Part shown: one piece after another, positions 23,058 to 33,280 of the stretch
Layout of the letters: each line of letters begins with the position of its first letter
Numbering within the stretch: the stretch's first letter is position 1
Source: Termitomyces sp. T153
Lineage: Eukaryota > Basidiomycota > Agaricomycetes > Agaricales > Lyophyllaceae
Reading direction: 5' to 3'
DNA length: 64,000 nucleotides
Assembly: GCA_018296165.2 (NCBI GenBank)
Contig: JACKQL020000024.1
Span: forward strand, 558,001-622,000
Translations under genes and position numbers: made by a program
The notes under the pieces: generated by a model
Database searches by the model: none
What the model saw: the letters and a program-made list of their open reading frames with translations, nothing else
Told to the model about the DNA's origin: nothing

Positions 23058-24481
23058 CAGTGGCTCAAAAAACTGTCCCAATGTTTGATACTTTTTGAAA
23101 GATGACACTGGCATGAAGGATTGGAAGTATTGAAAATATCTTTAACTTTGCAGGTCTATCCCTATTTTAGTCATTAATAAAGAGTAAGTTGCATGTGGGA
23201 ATATCAACAGAGTCATGTGACCATGTTTGGTCATATTTAGGAGTGGTTCAAGTTGGTTGAACCACATTTTTACCTTCAACCACCATTATGAAAGCTACTT
23301 CTCTTGTACAATGCTCTACTGTTGCTTCTCTCCTTGTTCAAGGGTATTCTCTGTGTCAGATTGGGGCTAAAACTGGTCTAGGGAAGTCTACTATTGGGAA
23401 GATTGGTAGAGAGTGAGGTGGCTTAGGAAAACCATCCTGGAGGCCCAGCTAAGCTTACTCCACATGATAAACAGACTATTGTTTGACAAATCTCAGCTGG
23501 GAGACTTGATACAGCTGTTCAGGCCACCAATTTTATCAACAACATCATTTCCAACCCTGTCTCTCCTCAGACTGTCCAGAATGTGCTGAAGGAGAAGGGG
23601 TATTGGTCTGCTTCAAAGAGGAAAGTTCCTATGCTCAAAGCTAGACATTAGCAACTATGACTTGAATGGGCTCAAGAGCATCAGAACTGGACTGTGGAGG
23701 ACTGGAAAAGAGTGTTGTGGACAGATGAGACAAAGATTAACAGGATTGGGTCAGATGGAAAGCAGTATGTACTACACCTACTGTGAAACATGGAGAAGGG
23801 AATAATCTCATAGTATGGGGCTGTATGGGTTGGAATGGGGTAGGAAAGCTAGTAGAGGTAGTGGGGATCATAAATGCAGAGTAGTCCTGTGAATTTTTGG
23901 ATGATAGAGCAAAGGAAAGCTTTGAAAAGTTGAAGATGGAGGAGGGTGCCCACTGCTTTCAACAGGACCATGACCTCAAACACAACTCCAAGAGGGCTAA
24001 TAAGTGGTTTAAAGACAATGACTTTGATGTCCTCTGGTGGCCAGCCCAATCCTCTGATCTTAACTCTATTGAACACCTCTGGGAGTACCTCAAGAAGCAG
24101 CTTGGGCAGTATGAAATGTGTGCATGAATTGTGGGAGAGGGTTGCAAAGGAGTGGGATGGAATACCAGCAGAGGTATGCCAAAGACTGATAGAAAGCATG
24201 CCTAGAAGGATTCAAGCAGTTATCAAGACAAATGAAGGACATACAAAGTACTAAATAACAAAATTAGAGATGCTCTAAAAACTGTTCCAATGAGTGTATA
24301 TTTTAAAATGGCCATTACTACATCAATTTTGAGTTGAATTACATAAACTAAAATGCAATTTGTAGCTATGATGCCACAGTATTTTACATGATTTAACCAG
24401 AATTTTAAATACTTCCAATCCTTCATGCCAATGTCATCTTTCAAAAAGTATAAAACATTGGGACAGTTTTTTGAGCCACTG
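23058..24481 (+). mobile_element. Tc1/mariner element inside copia integrase
   Basis: The 1424-bp element has termini CAGTGGCTCAAAAAACTGTC and its complement. It is flanked by TA on the left (23056-23057) and CA on the right, where TA is expected. The plus strand shows a helix-turn-helix region (about 23480-23640), 'WTDETKINRIGSDG' near 23722-23765, 'FQQDHDLKHNSKRANKW' and 'SSDLNSIEHLW', ending 'IESMPRRIQAV'. These are the DDE transposase landmarks of Tc1 elements. Several stops and frame changes inactivate it. It interrupts copia integrase between its core and the 'LYLWAEAKCH' block, so it is younger than that insertion. A relative lies at 51190-52711. Confidence 0.9.
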
Positions 24482-25817
24482 CATTTTAGTAGACCTGAAG
24501 CAATCATCATTGTGTAGGTTGCTTTTGGATTGCAGGGATTTGTGGACTGTGATATCATGGGTCATGCTAGCAGCATTTTAGTCAGCTTTCATTGCTTCAC
24601 TAATAAATTCACCACCTCAATCACTGCTATAGGTTGTGATACTTGCATTATGATGAGTTTTCACTCATGTAGTCACAATATGCCTAGAACACTTTGGATT
24701 TTTGGGCTAAGAACATGATGTGTTCCTCATGTGTGTACATATCAATGTTTGTGTATGAGTAATTGCTTCCACCAAGCAACAGAACCCTGGCAAAACCCCA
24801 TAGATTGCCAATGATCATCTCCCCATAGTGAGTGTATTTAGTTTTGCTTTTCCTTGGAAATGGCTGATGATGTGCCTTTCCCTTGATGCAGGCTTTGCAG
24901 AATTCAGGCTCAGATGACATGTTGAGCTTGATGCCAGTAATGATACCCAAACAAACAGCATCTCCTAAGTCTTTGTGATTGATATGCCCCATTTGACAGT
25001 GGAGCTCACTGATCATGATAGATTTAGATGCTACATTGGCCATTGATTTTAGGGATGAAGAGGTAAGTGAACCATCAGCATGATATAACCTGCAGATTGC
25101 AGGGATATGGCCAATCACCTGGTATAGGACTGAAAATAATGTACATTCTGTCCTCAATGAGGAGAGAACACCTGGCACAGTCAAGACATGACACAGACAC
25201 AAGCATGAAAGCCATCAGAGATGTGTAGTAGACTTTCTTCAGAAGAATAGTTACTGACTTTTCCCCTTCCTTCATAGGTAGGCAGATGCACAGGTCTCCT
25301 CTGCCAAGAGCACTTAAGATATTATCATCAGCAGCATGGACAGGTTCAGAGTTGATCTCCTGATAGTTCAGGAACTTTTCACAAGACAGCAAAAAATGAC
25401 TGCTGGCATCACAATCTATGATAATGCCAGCAGAAGGAGATGCAGCATGTGCTTTTTGGCTGTGACCAGAGGTGGTGGCAAGTGCAATGTTATTGCCAAT
25501 GTCATTGTCAGGGGTGTTGATGGTGAGGGAAGAGAGAAAAGCATAATTTTTGTCATTTTCTTTGGTTTCAGTGGTGTTTGCAGATTTTGACTTATCTGCC
25601 TTGTCCTTCCTTTTACTCTTATGCTTTTTCAGCCACCAATCTGTGCCTTTCCAGCCATGCCTCTGTCATCCTCAAAGCACTAATTGTTGGTATGTCCATC
25701 CTTGGTGCAATTATTGCAGCAACATCTTTCTTTGCCTTCTCCCTTGCTCTTAGACTTGTCTTTATCCCCTTTGGTCTCACTTCAAGCTTTAGCATGCACC
25801 ACTACCATTGCCTTATA

Positions 25818-26531
25818 TTAGTGATTAATACTTGTTTCAATTGCTACACTATTTGCTTCCTCATTGAGGTGCCAGATGAGATCCTGCTTTGTGACAGACT
25901 GTCCAGCAGTGCAAGTGTTTGCAGTGAGTGTGGTGAAGAGGGGTTTGTAAGAGGGGGCCAGGGACAAAGACATATGGATATAACTGGCAAAAGAAGCATT
26001 GGATAAGGGACATCTGATCTCAGCAAGATGATCCTTGATGATGACCATATTGGCCAGGTGAGTGTGCATATCAACTTCACTATTCTCAACAAAGCAAGCA
26101 TTCTGCAGTTGAGTAAGAAGGTCAGTCTCATACATGGCACCCTTTACCATGAATTGACATGAGTTTCTTCCAGACAGCAGTAGTGGTAGATTCCCCTTGT
26201 CCTTGTGGAATGTAGACTTGTCTACTGTGCCATAAATGACCTTGTGGGCCTGTGCCTCTTTCTGCAGCCATTCCTCTGTAAGTTCCTCATGATCCTCAAT
26301 CTCCAAATCTGACAAAGGTGAAAGGGAATTATTGTCATAGAAGAAGGATCCATTGTGTTTGATGAGCTTGGCTGGTTTATGTGTAGTACCAATCAGACGT
26401 TGTTGAAGCTTCTTAGATGTTACAGCATTAGTGACATGTTCCGGGTAAGTTGGACAGTTGGAACCATCAGCTGCAAGCTTTGGAATGGTGAGTTTTGTAG
26501 TCAAAATGTCATAGGTATCATTGGAGCCCAT
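25818..26531 (-). pseudogene. Copia gag
   Basis: A 237-residue open frame starts 'MGSNDTYDI' and has the layout of copia-type gag (UBN2-like) proteins: 'LAADGSNCPTYPEHV' near the start and a C-terminal region with 'TANTCTAGQSVTKQDL'. Its ATG lies inside the primer-binding site directly after the LTR. The zinc knuckle follows in another frame near 25690, so a frameshift or an ancestral intron separates them. Confidence 0.7.
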
Positions 26532-26535
26532 AACC

Positions 26536-26813
26536 TGTTGAGGAAGGACTGGTCACAGATAGAGCAGAGTGAATTTGGGAGACTTAGGGACTGAGTGAAT
26601 GAGGCAAGTGAACCTCAGTGATGAATGAACACTGATATATATTGAGCTTATGTACCTGTTGAGGAAATGAGGCAAGTAACTGCAGTACATTAGCAATAGC
26701 AATATGCGGAATAGAATTAACTTACACCTCAGTGATGAATGAACACTGAGGTGTTACTATAATGAAACAAAAGAAAACATATGAAGTGTGACCAATGTCA
26801 CATATCCTCAACA
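26536..26813 (-). mobile_element. Copia 5' LTR
   Basis: The 278-bp block starts TGTTGAGG and ends CCTCAACA on the minus strand, a perfect 8-bp terminal inversion. The primer-binding site GGTTATGGGCTCC follows immediately at 26535-26523. Inside is an imperfect direct repeat of 'cctcagtgatgaatgaacac' about 113 bp apart (near 26615 and 26728). The right flank is TGTTA. The matching left flank cannot be tested because the 3' LTR is missing. Confidence 0.75.
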
Positions 26814-27214
26814 TGTTAGGTACTTAGAGGTGCAGGGCACACAGCACCCTGCACAGCTGGTTAAGAAGAAGCCAGCTGAACTATCATAACTTAATTTGTG
26901 ATACTTTCAGGATCTGACAGCAGCTGGCCATGTTTGTTTGCTCTTTGTCTTTCTCCCTGACATTAGTGTGTACACCAACAACATAGAGAGAGCCCTTTGG
27001 CCAATGACCAAAAAGAAATGGTGACCTGGTGAGGCAGACATTAGTCTGCCACAGTCTGGTATGAGCTCTGAACAGAGCTCGAGAGGGAGAAGGAGAGAAG
27101 AGGAGTCAACAAGACATATTGACATACCCCCACCAAGCTATGCAACAGCAGTGCAGCAGGTGCCACCATGGGGACAGCCCCCACAGCATGAGTGAAGAAT
27201 CTATGACTGACTCA
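26814..27214. other. CpG-poor unassigned sequence
   Basis: It lies between the copia LTR and the P450 pseudogene. CpG is scarce, as in the transposons. A short perfect hairpin, GAGCTCTG-AA-CAGAGCTC, lies near 27063-27080. No coding similarity is recognised on either strand. Confidence 0.4.
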
Positions 27215-27661
27215 TACACCGTAGGACCAAACTGGACGTGACAGATGTTTGACTGTGCATTTCTCAAGCAATCTTGTGCAACCTGTATGTCCCCAATCAA
27301 AATGAATAGCTACCATAATAATAAGTCATATTCCGAGAACACATACGTTCAGACTGACTTGCAAAACATACTATATTCAGCGATACAATCCTTCCATATT
27401 CTTCGGCCAATTTTTGAAAATATGCAGCCGAATGCTTTTGAATTCAATTTTAGGTCTCGATTATGAGTGGACATCGAGAGGGGCAAGGGGTTCACCTTGC
27501 CAGGGACATCTGGCAAAGTTCCAAGAAGCCGGAAGGACCTGGAGGTAGTTTATACGGCCGTTCGACTTTGAACGTTGGATATGAACCGTGAAGGTAGATC
27601 CAAGTGTGAGGAGAGGGACAATAGCAAGAGCAATTAGCTGAAGAGGTATATCGAGTATTCC
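27215..27661 (-). pseudogene. P450 pseudogene (5' part only)
   Basis: The minus strand matches exons 1-3 and the first two introns of the P450 at 17818-20109. The membrane anchor reads 'LDIPLQLIALAIVPLL' and the hinge 'LPPGPSG' appears in a shifted frame. The start codon has become ATA, at least one frameshift lies after the anchor, and homology stops at about 27215, in exon 3, where CpG-poor DNA begins. Everything downstream (I-helix, K-helix, haem loop) is absent. It is a dead partial duplicate, separated from the intact gene by the copia element. Confidence 0.8.
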
Positions 27662-28026
27662 TTTGCTACTTCAAGCCAGGCAAGAATCAGCAAGATATAT
27701 ACTACCACTATACTATATACCACATATTTGTGGGTCATGGGCCAACCTCGAGTTACCGCAGCATAATTTCTCCGTCTCTGACCAGTATGCGTGGGGAGTC
27801 AATCTGCGCCGCGCGGGAATGCAAATCTATGGTTGTACCAGGTATGTGGGGCGCTCAATTGTTGTGATGTTGGTAAAAAAGCTGTAAGTAAGTAGTACAT
27901 GTAAGTGCTCACGCACCTCGATCGGAAAAAATCACATGGACTCGTTGCCAAAAGACTCCCCTCACTGCCATCACACCAGCGGTACCACCTCTAATTTGGG
28001 TTCCTCGCTCCGTACTTCCATGTTGT
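27662..28026. other. Upstream region of the lipase gene
   Basis: No coding sequence is recognised. CpG content is normal. It lies between two divergent genes, the dead P450 (minus) and the lipase (plus), and presumably contains the lipase promoter. No TATA-like box stands out. Confidence 0.4.
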
Positions 28027-30652
28027 ATGCCTAATGTCCCGATGATCCAGGGCTGGGATACTTACAGCAGACAAGGAATCGACTTGGTTTCGGCTGTCAC
28101 CTCTTTCGGCTTCAACGTAGCCAAGGCCGGAACTAGATTTGGTGTATGTGTTCACTCCACCACCTTAACGACGCGTTCTAATCATGAATTTAGTTCGCAG
28201 TCACTCGAGGCATAACGGGTACCGCTGTAGGCATAACTACTACAGTCGTTGACCATGCTTTCTTCGGTGGGAGCACCATTACCCGTCCGATCATTGGAGG
28301 CGCAGTATCCACTGCCATCTCCTTTGCTGAACAACTAACACTTGCTCCCATTTTTCTGAGCGAATACATCACATCTACATCGCTGATTGCTGCGCATAGC
28401 TCCATCAATGTCCTTTCTGTCATTTTCCCTGGGAGCAGCGACGCTTCCTTCTCTTTGGCCTCGTTCATTACGCTCGTACGACGAGAATGGACTGATTCAT
28501 CAGACCCGAACGCACCCACGAAACGATATGGGATTACGCAGATAGCGCGGGCGATCGTGGCTTGGGTAGCTTTGCAGGGTGTAACCCAAGAATGGCAAGA
28601 GGAGATGTGGTTCAAGCATCTCAGAGAGATTCGTGTCAACGAAGCTACCGAGTCTCGGTCGACTCTTTCAAGGAGGTGAGCTGCCTTTTTTGAAAGATAC
28701 TTCTGCCTAGACCTAACCGTGAACAGGAATTCTCGCGTACGAGTCACATCAGACGTTATACTACCCGACCATAGTGGTCAGCTAATTGAGGCGTCTATCG
28801 GGGAGGCTCCCGTGCGGATACCACCAGCGATATACAAATTCTCAATTACACCTCTTCCATCTTCTAGGCCTCGTGTTGTAGACCCTCCACCGCGTGTATC
28901 CAATGCTGAACTCAAAGTAACGCTTCGGCGACTATCCAAGATGGTCTTGGCTGGTTACGGCGGTGCCAGCCTTCTTTTCTTCGGCGTTTCTCCCGGTGTA
29001 CCGTTAACCTCTTCCAAACTTGCATCCGAAGAAGCGCAGTTGGCTCTTGCAGTTGATGCATCGGAGGCTGAAGCTGCCGGTGACTTTATCACTCCGCCAG
29101 CGACGCCAGAGGTAGATTCTCCGTCGGGGTACTCGTGGTGGGACGTGCTACTTGGTAAACATGATCAAGAGATTTTTGAAAGAGCAGCTGGGGTCGGTTT
29201 GTCGAGTCAGAAGGCTCAACAAGAGATCAAAGCCAAGATGACCGCGACGGCAGTGAGCTTCGCTTCGTATAATCGACACGTTGACTTGTTAATGTTTCTA
29301 AGATATCCGGGAAAGACCATACAATGCCCCGATATTGGGTGCTCACAGATCATGGACGTAGCCAAGTCGTTCTCGTCCTACGAGGTGCGCCTCCGTCCCA
29401 CCTAGCTAAGCATAACACAAACCCGACTTTAGGTACCATGTCCCTCAACGAGATTGCAGCCGACCTCACCTGCAACGCGGAAGACTTCGAACCTGCCGTG
29501 ACTGGGGAGGAGGAAGTCACAACCCTCCCTGGTCAATACGCTTTCCCATCAATGTCGCAAAAGGAAGCAAATGCATCCTCAGCAACGTTGTCGACAGCTC
29601 CGCGATATCACGTACATAGTGGTATGCTTCGTATGGCAAGGGCTATGGGTGGTACTGGAAAGCCGGTACATGTTGCGGTCCAGGAGGCATTGCATCATAA
29701 TCCCGATTACGGTTGGTACCACTGTCCTTTCCCATGTACTTTTGATCATCTGAGACGCGTGGCTGGTAGATCTTGTTCTGTGTGGGCATAGCCTTGGAGC
29801 TGGTGTTGCTGCGATTCTTGGGATGGTGTGTTCTGCGCTTCTGACGAGATGCTCAAGTGCTCATAATTGATTGCAACAGAAATGGGCGGACCCGAAGACG
29901 TGTTTGACTGTACGATCAAGTGGCCTGCCGGTCGGGCGACGTGTCTTTGTCTACTGTTTTGCACCTCCGTACGTCATTCATCCTTCTTCCTTTATACGAA
30001 CCTCACTCGCCTTCCTTGTGTCACTCAGAGCTCTCGCCGACGCAGCTCTAAGCAAACTAGCAAATAGATTGATTATCTCTTTCGTTTACTCCCACGACGT
30101 AGTGGCTCGTCTATCCCTTGGGTCAATACGTGATCTCAGAAATGCAGCGTCGTGGCTATGTGAGGCGGAGAATAAACACGTAGGGGAGGGGTGGACCGCT
30201 CTCACCAATCGGGCGAAATGGTGGAAGGCGGGCTCGGGTTCTCCTGACGATCCTCACTGGGTGCGTCATCCTAAATTCACTTCAATCATACGTTGAACTC
30301 CATGCTTTGGCAAACTAGTTTGTGGCAGTGCGAAAGTCGCTCCAGGCTAATATGCAGATGTCCAATATGTTCCCACCCGGCCAGGTCTTTTGGGCGTTGA
30401 GGGACAGTGATTTGCACCCCTCACATCGGTCGTTCGTTGAGTCTACGAATCATGTCTGCTGTGCGGACAAGCTCAGGCTGTTTGAGGTCCTCGATGTTGA
30501 AAAGGTCTTTTCGCAGATTGTATTTGCAAAAGACATGCTCAAGTACGTCTTGTTTCGCACACCCTTACTTTCCCGCAGAAACCGATCATACTTCCTATCT
30601 CAGAGCCCACATGCCCAACCAATATGACAAAGTCCTTCACGATCTCTTGTGA
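28027..30652 (+). CDS. Class 3 lipase, diacylglycerol-lipase type
   Basis: This is a serine hydrolase of the lipase class 3 family, the group that contains sn-1-specific diacylglycerol lipases. Exons join to a protein with a long N-terminal region ('VGITTTVVDHAFFGGSTITR', 'AAHSSINVLSVIFPGSS') that is conserved in fungal homologues. Then come 'MTATAVSFASYNRHVDL' and the nucleophile elbow GHSLGAG near 29775-29795, completed across an intron. The likely catalytic Asp is in 'YSHDVVARLSLGS'. The C-terminal His is in 'RHMPNQYD', just before the stop at 30650-30652. A Pro/Ser-rich loop around 29040-29130 sits before the catalytic domain. The start at 28027 is the first good ATG, but a further upstream exon is possible. 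It ends 177 bp from the convergent spt4. Confidence 0.8.
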
Positions 30653-30828
30653 CAATCTCGACGCCAATGATACCCTTCAAATCGCCACACTAATTGTTGT
30701 ATGTAGATATATCCGTTTGTAAAATTAGACGTATGGATTATAATTTAAAGTACACCGACGATGATACATATGGCTTGCGTTCTGAACTCAATGAATGATA
30801 CAAGAATGGCGTGGAGAATGGCTTGTCT

Positions 30829-31311
30829 TTAATCCTGGTCTGTCTGATCGCGCGGCCGGTATTTTATACCACGTATATCGAGCTCCTGCTCGACATCCTC
30901 TGGTATACGACCCTTTACTCGGACAGCGTACATCCCTCTCACGTATTTCGCTAAAAATACATACCATTTAGAACGATTCGTACAAGAGAAAGAAAAAAGA
31001 ACACCAGACCCACCTGTCCGCTGCCACCTCGCAACCCACGAGTTCTCCGGGTCAATGACGGAGATAACTCCATCGAAATAAGTCGTTGTACAAGATGCTA
31101 TACGGTCTGAGTTTCCTTTCATCTTTGTAGGGCGTATTTCAGACTCTAAAGGCGAGAAGCAGGAAATTGCTAGGAAGCACACCTGCATGATCTCTTCACA
31201 GTTCGGACACCCATTTTTACGAAAATCGACAGGGAGTTGGATGATAGAACATAGCAGACATGCACGGAGTTGTCTTGAGCGGGCTTGGAGCGGGATAGCA
31301 GCTGTCGCCAT
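30829..31311 (-). CDS. spt4: Transcription elongation factor Spt4
   Basis: Spt4 binds the NGN domain of Spt5 to form DSIF, which keeps RNA polymerase II processive. Three exons (31183-31311, 31014-31122, 30829-30950) join in phase to give 119 residues, a normal length. The four-Cys zinc ribbon is complete ('RACLLC' and 'GCPNCEEIMQ'), and the core block 'VIDPENSWVARWQR' and the C-terminal 'KYVRGMYAVRVKGRIPEDVE' are intact. Intron 1 stays open in frame, so retention would not stop translation at once. The start lies 350 bp from the divergent carrier gene, suggesting a shared promoter. Confidence 0.95.
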   Translation of the reverse strand: MATAAIPLQARSRQLRACLLCSIIQLPVDFRKNGCPNCEEIMQVCFLAISCFSPLESEIRPTKMKGNSDRIASCTTTYFDGVISVIDPENSWVARWQRTGGSGVLFSFSCTNRSKWYVFLAKYVRGMYAVRVKGRIPEDVEQELDIRGIKYRPRDQTDQD

Positions 31312-31660
31312 GAGTATTCTCTTTTCTTGGTGGTTAGAAGTGGTTCAAATCAGATTGCCGAGTCGGAGCTCGGAGCTGAATACGTCGTTTTTCCAAGCAC
31401 GAGTCACGTGTACTTTTCACGGAGACCCGACGTGAGAGCTCACTCGCGCCCATTTCGGAGTCTGACCAGTCCGACTCCCACTGACTTACTGACTCGTCTC
31501 TCCTGAGCCCTGGATTGTTTATAAGCGCTTTCCACGTTGTACATTGGATCAGACGAGTGTTACTTGACTTCAAAGGAGTCATTATTTATTCAAGGTATGT
31601 TCGCATATTGTGCACCTTACATTCGTTTGCATTTCAAATGAATTTTTCACGTATCAGCGT
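31312..31660. promoter_or_regulatory. Bidirectional promoter of spt4 and the mitochondrial carrier gene
   Basis: The two start codons are 349 bp apart and divergent. A TATA-like 'tttataag' lies near 31519 on the plus strand, and several GAGTCGGA/GACTCC-type boxes lie at 31360-31490. No other coding sequence is seen. Shared regulation is an inference from the geometry. Confidence 0.45.
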
Positions 31661-33002
31661 ATGAGCAATGTCGGGCAGCAAATGCTTTCCGGTATGTACA
31701 TACTCTCGCGAAGTTCGTTTAATTTTGACTTCCATGATCCGGGCAGGCGCACTTTCCGGGTTCGCGACGACAGTTTGCCTACAGCCCTGTAAGGATTCCA
31801 GAGTCATACGATCACAATAAGAAATCTATATATATTGCCCAGTTGACCTTGTCAAGACGCGTATGCAGCAAGGAGATGGTAAAATACAGTTGAAGTGAGT
31901 ATTCACTCCTCCTTTGTCCATTCGGAGTGGACTCAAATTCGCATCACAGGCGGAATGAACTTATCTTGAGCACCACTCGCAACGTTATCACAGAAAGAGG
32001 ATTAGCAGGACTATGGAGGGGCACCGCTGCTTCTCTAATAAGGTGCTCATGTTTCTTAACTCTAGTTCGGCCTGAACAAAACCCGCATTCTCAAGGAATG
32101 TCCCGGGAGTCGCGCTCTACATGACAAGTGTGACCCAGCTACGCTCTATCATGGCGACTTCGCCTTACTTTGCCGCCGTCCGTGTGCACACTGGAAACGG
32201 AAAGAACTCGTCGGTACTTCCTACTCTAACTAACACAGGGAACCTCCTTGCGGGTGCTACTATGCGTGTCGGAGTCGGTTTTCTTTTGAACCCCTTTTCT
32301 GTAGTCAAGGCACAATTTGAGGTTAGTTTATTTTCAATTATTCTGAGATGTGCTCAATTGGGTCTTAGAGTAATATGTACGCATACCAAAGTGTGACAGG
32401 TGCTCTCATCTCTATTACTCGACAAGGCCCTTCGGAGCTTCTCCGTGGCTTCCTGGCGTCTGCACTCCGCGACGCACCGTATGCTGGACTATTCATTGTA
32501 TTCTATGAAGGCATCAAGCGCGAAACATGTATGTGCCTTACATCCTCCATCGGACCATGCAACCTATTTCTTTTATTTGCAGACTCTATATTCCCTACCA
32601 CATCCAGTGGACATGCAGCCGTAATACACAGTTCCTCGGCCGCCTCGGCTGGAGCGATAGCGACCCTTGCTACCCACCCTTTTGACGTCATCAAGGTGGG
32701 TCTATCGATCGCCTTTTCGTCCTTGTTATGTCAGCTCAATGTTCCTCATGCAGACAAAAATACAAGTTCGATCTGAAGACCGATATCACGGACTCTGGCG
32801 GACAGTACGGACAATTTGGCAGGTAATGAGACCACCCATTTGCTATACTGCTACTGAACATCGTGATCCCCAGCAACGCGGCATTACTGGATATTTCGAC
32901 GGGGCATCTCTACGACTATCACGCAAAGTTCTTAGTTCTGCTATTGGTTGGGCTGTTTATGAAGGCTACCTTATGTTCGTTCGGACTCGCATGATTCATT
33001 GA
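31661..33002 (+). CDS. Mitochondrial glycine carrier (Hem25/SLC25A38 type)
   Basis: This is a mitochondrial carrier of the inner membrane. The Hem25/SLC25A38 group imports glycine for the first step of haem synthesis. Three carrier signatures Px[DE]xx[KR] or variants are visible: PFDLVK in repeat 1 (across an intron), PFSVVK in repeat 2 and PFDVIK in repeat 3. Each is followed by the usual helix. Other landmarks are 'RTRMQQGD'-type sequence after repeat 1, 'GLAGLWRGTAASLIRNVPG' and 'GITGYFDGASLRLSRK'. About seven exons join in frame. The start 'MSNVGQQMLSGALSG' is usual for the family and the stop is at 33000-33002. Subfamily assignment rests on overall resemblance. Confidence 0.8.
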
Positions 33003-33280
33003 TCAGGATCATGTCACGTTCTTGCTCACCCTACACTCATTCATCTATCTATCCTAGATTCCGTGCTACGACGCTACTACCTCTTCTCATTGTAAATTCT
33101 TTGATTTACATACATGCATATCTCAGGGCTTCAAACGCCATGTACAACGTATTTTCACTTTCTGCGGGCGGACAAACGCGCCCACGTGAAATTACGTGAC
33201 GTGTGCATAACGCTAATTAAGCCAGTCACGGGCGCCGCGAGAAAAAATTCTTTGTTCGTATCTTTTGTTCACCAGTAACC

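Larger units (their letters stand above)
20715..26813 (-). mobile_element. Ty1/copia element, 3'-truncated, with a nested Tc1
   Basis: On the minus strand the order is 5' LTR (26536-26813), gag (25818-26531), a zinc knuckle near 25690 (CX2CX4HX4C), the gag-pre-integrase and integrase H/H/C/C region (24684-25202), integrase core down to 24485, the Tc1 insertion, the rest of integrase (22583-23057), and reverse transcriptase and RNase H (20715-22500). This PR-IN-RT-RNH order is that of copia. Blocks include 'ELHCQMGHINHKDLG', 'AEAKCHMVWLRN', 'SLYGMKQGAHHWYEEM' and 'TLSSTESEYVAL'. Pol ends near 20715 and no 3' LTR follows, so the element is truncated. CpG is nearly absent and the frames are broken. 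Confidence 0.85.
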
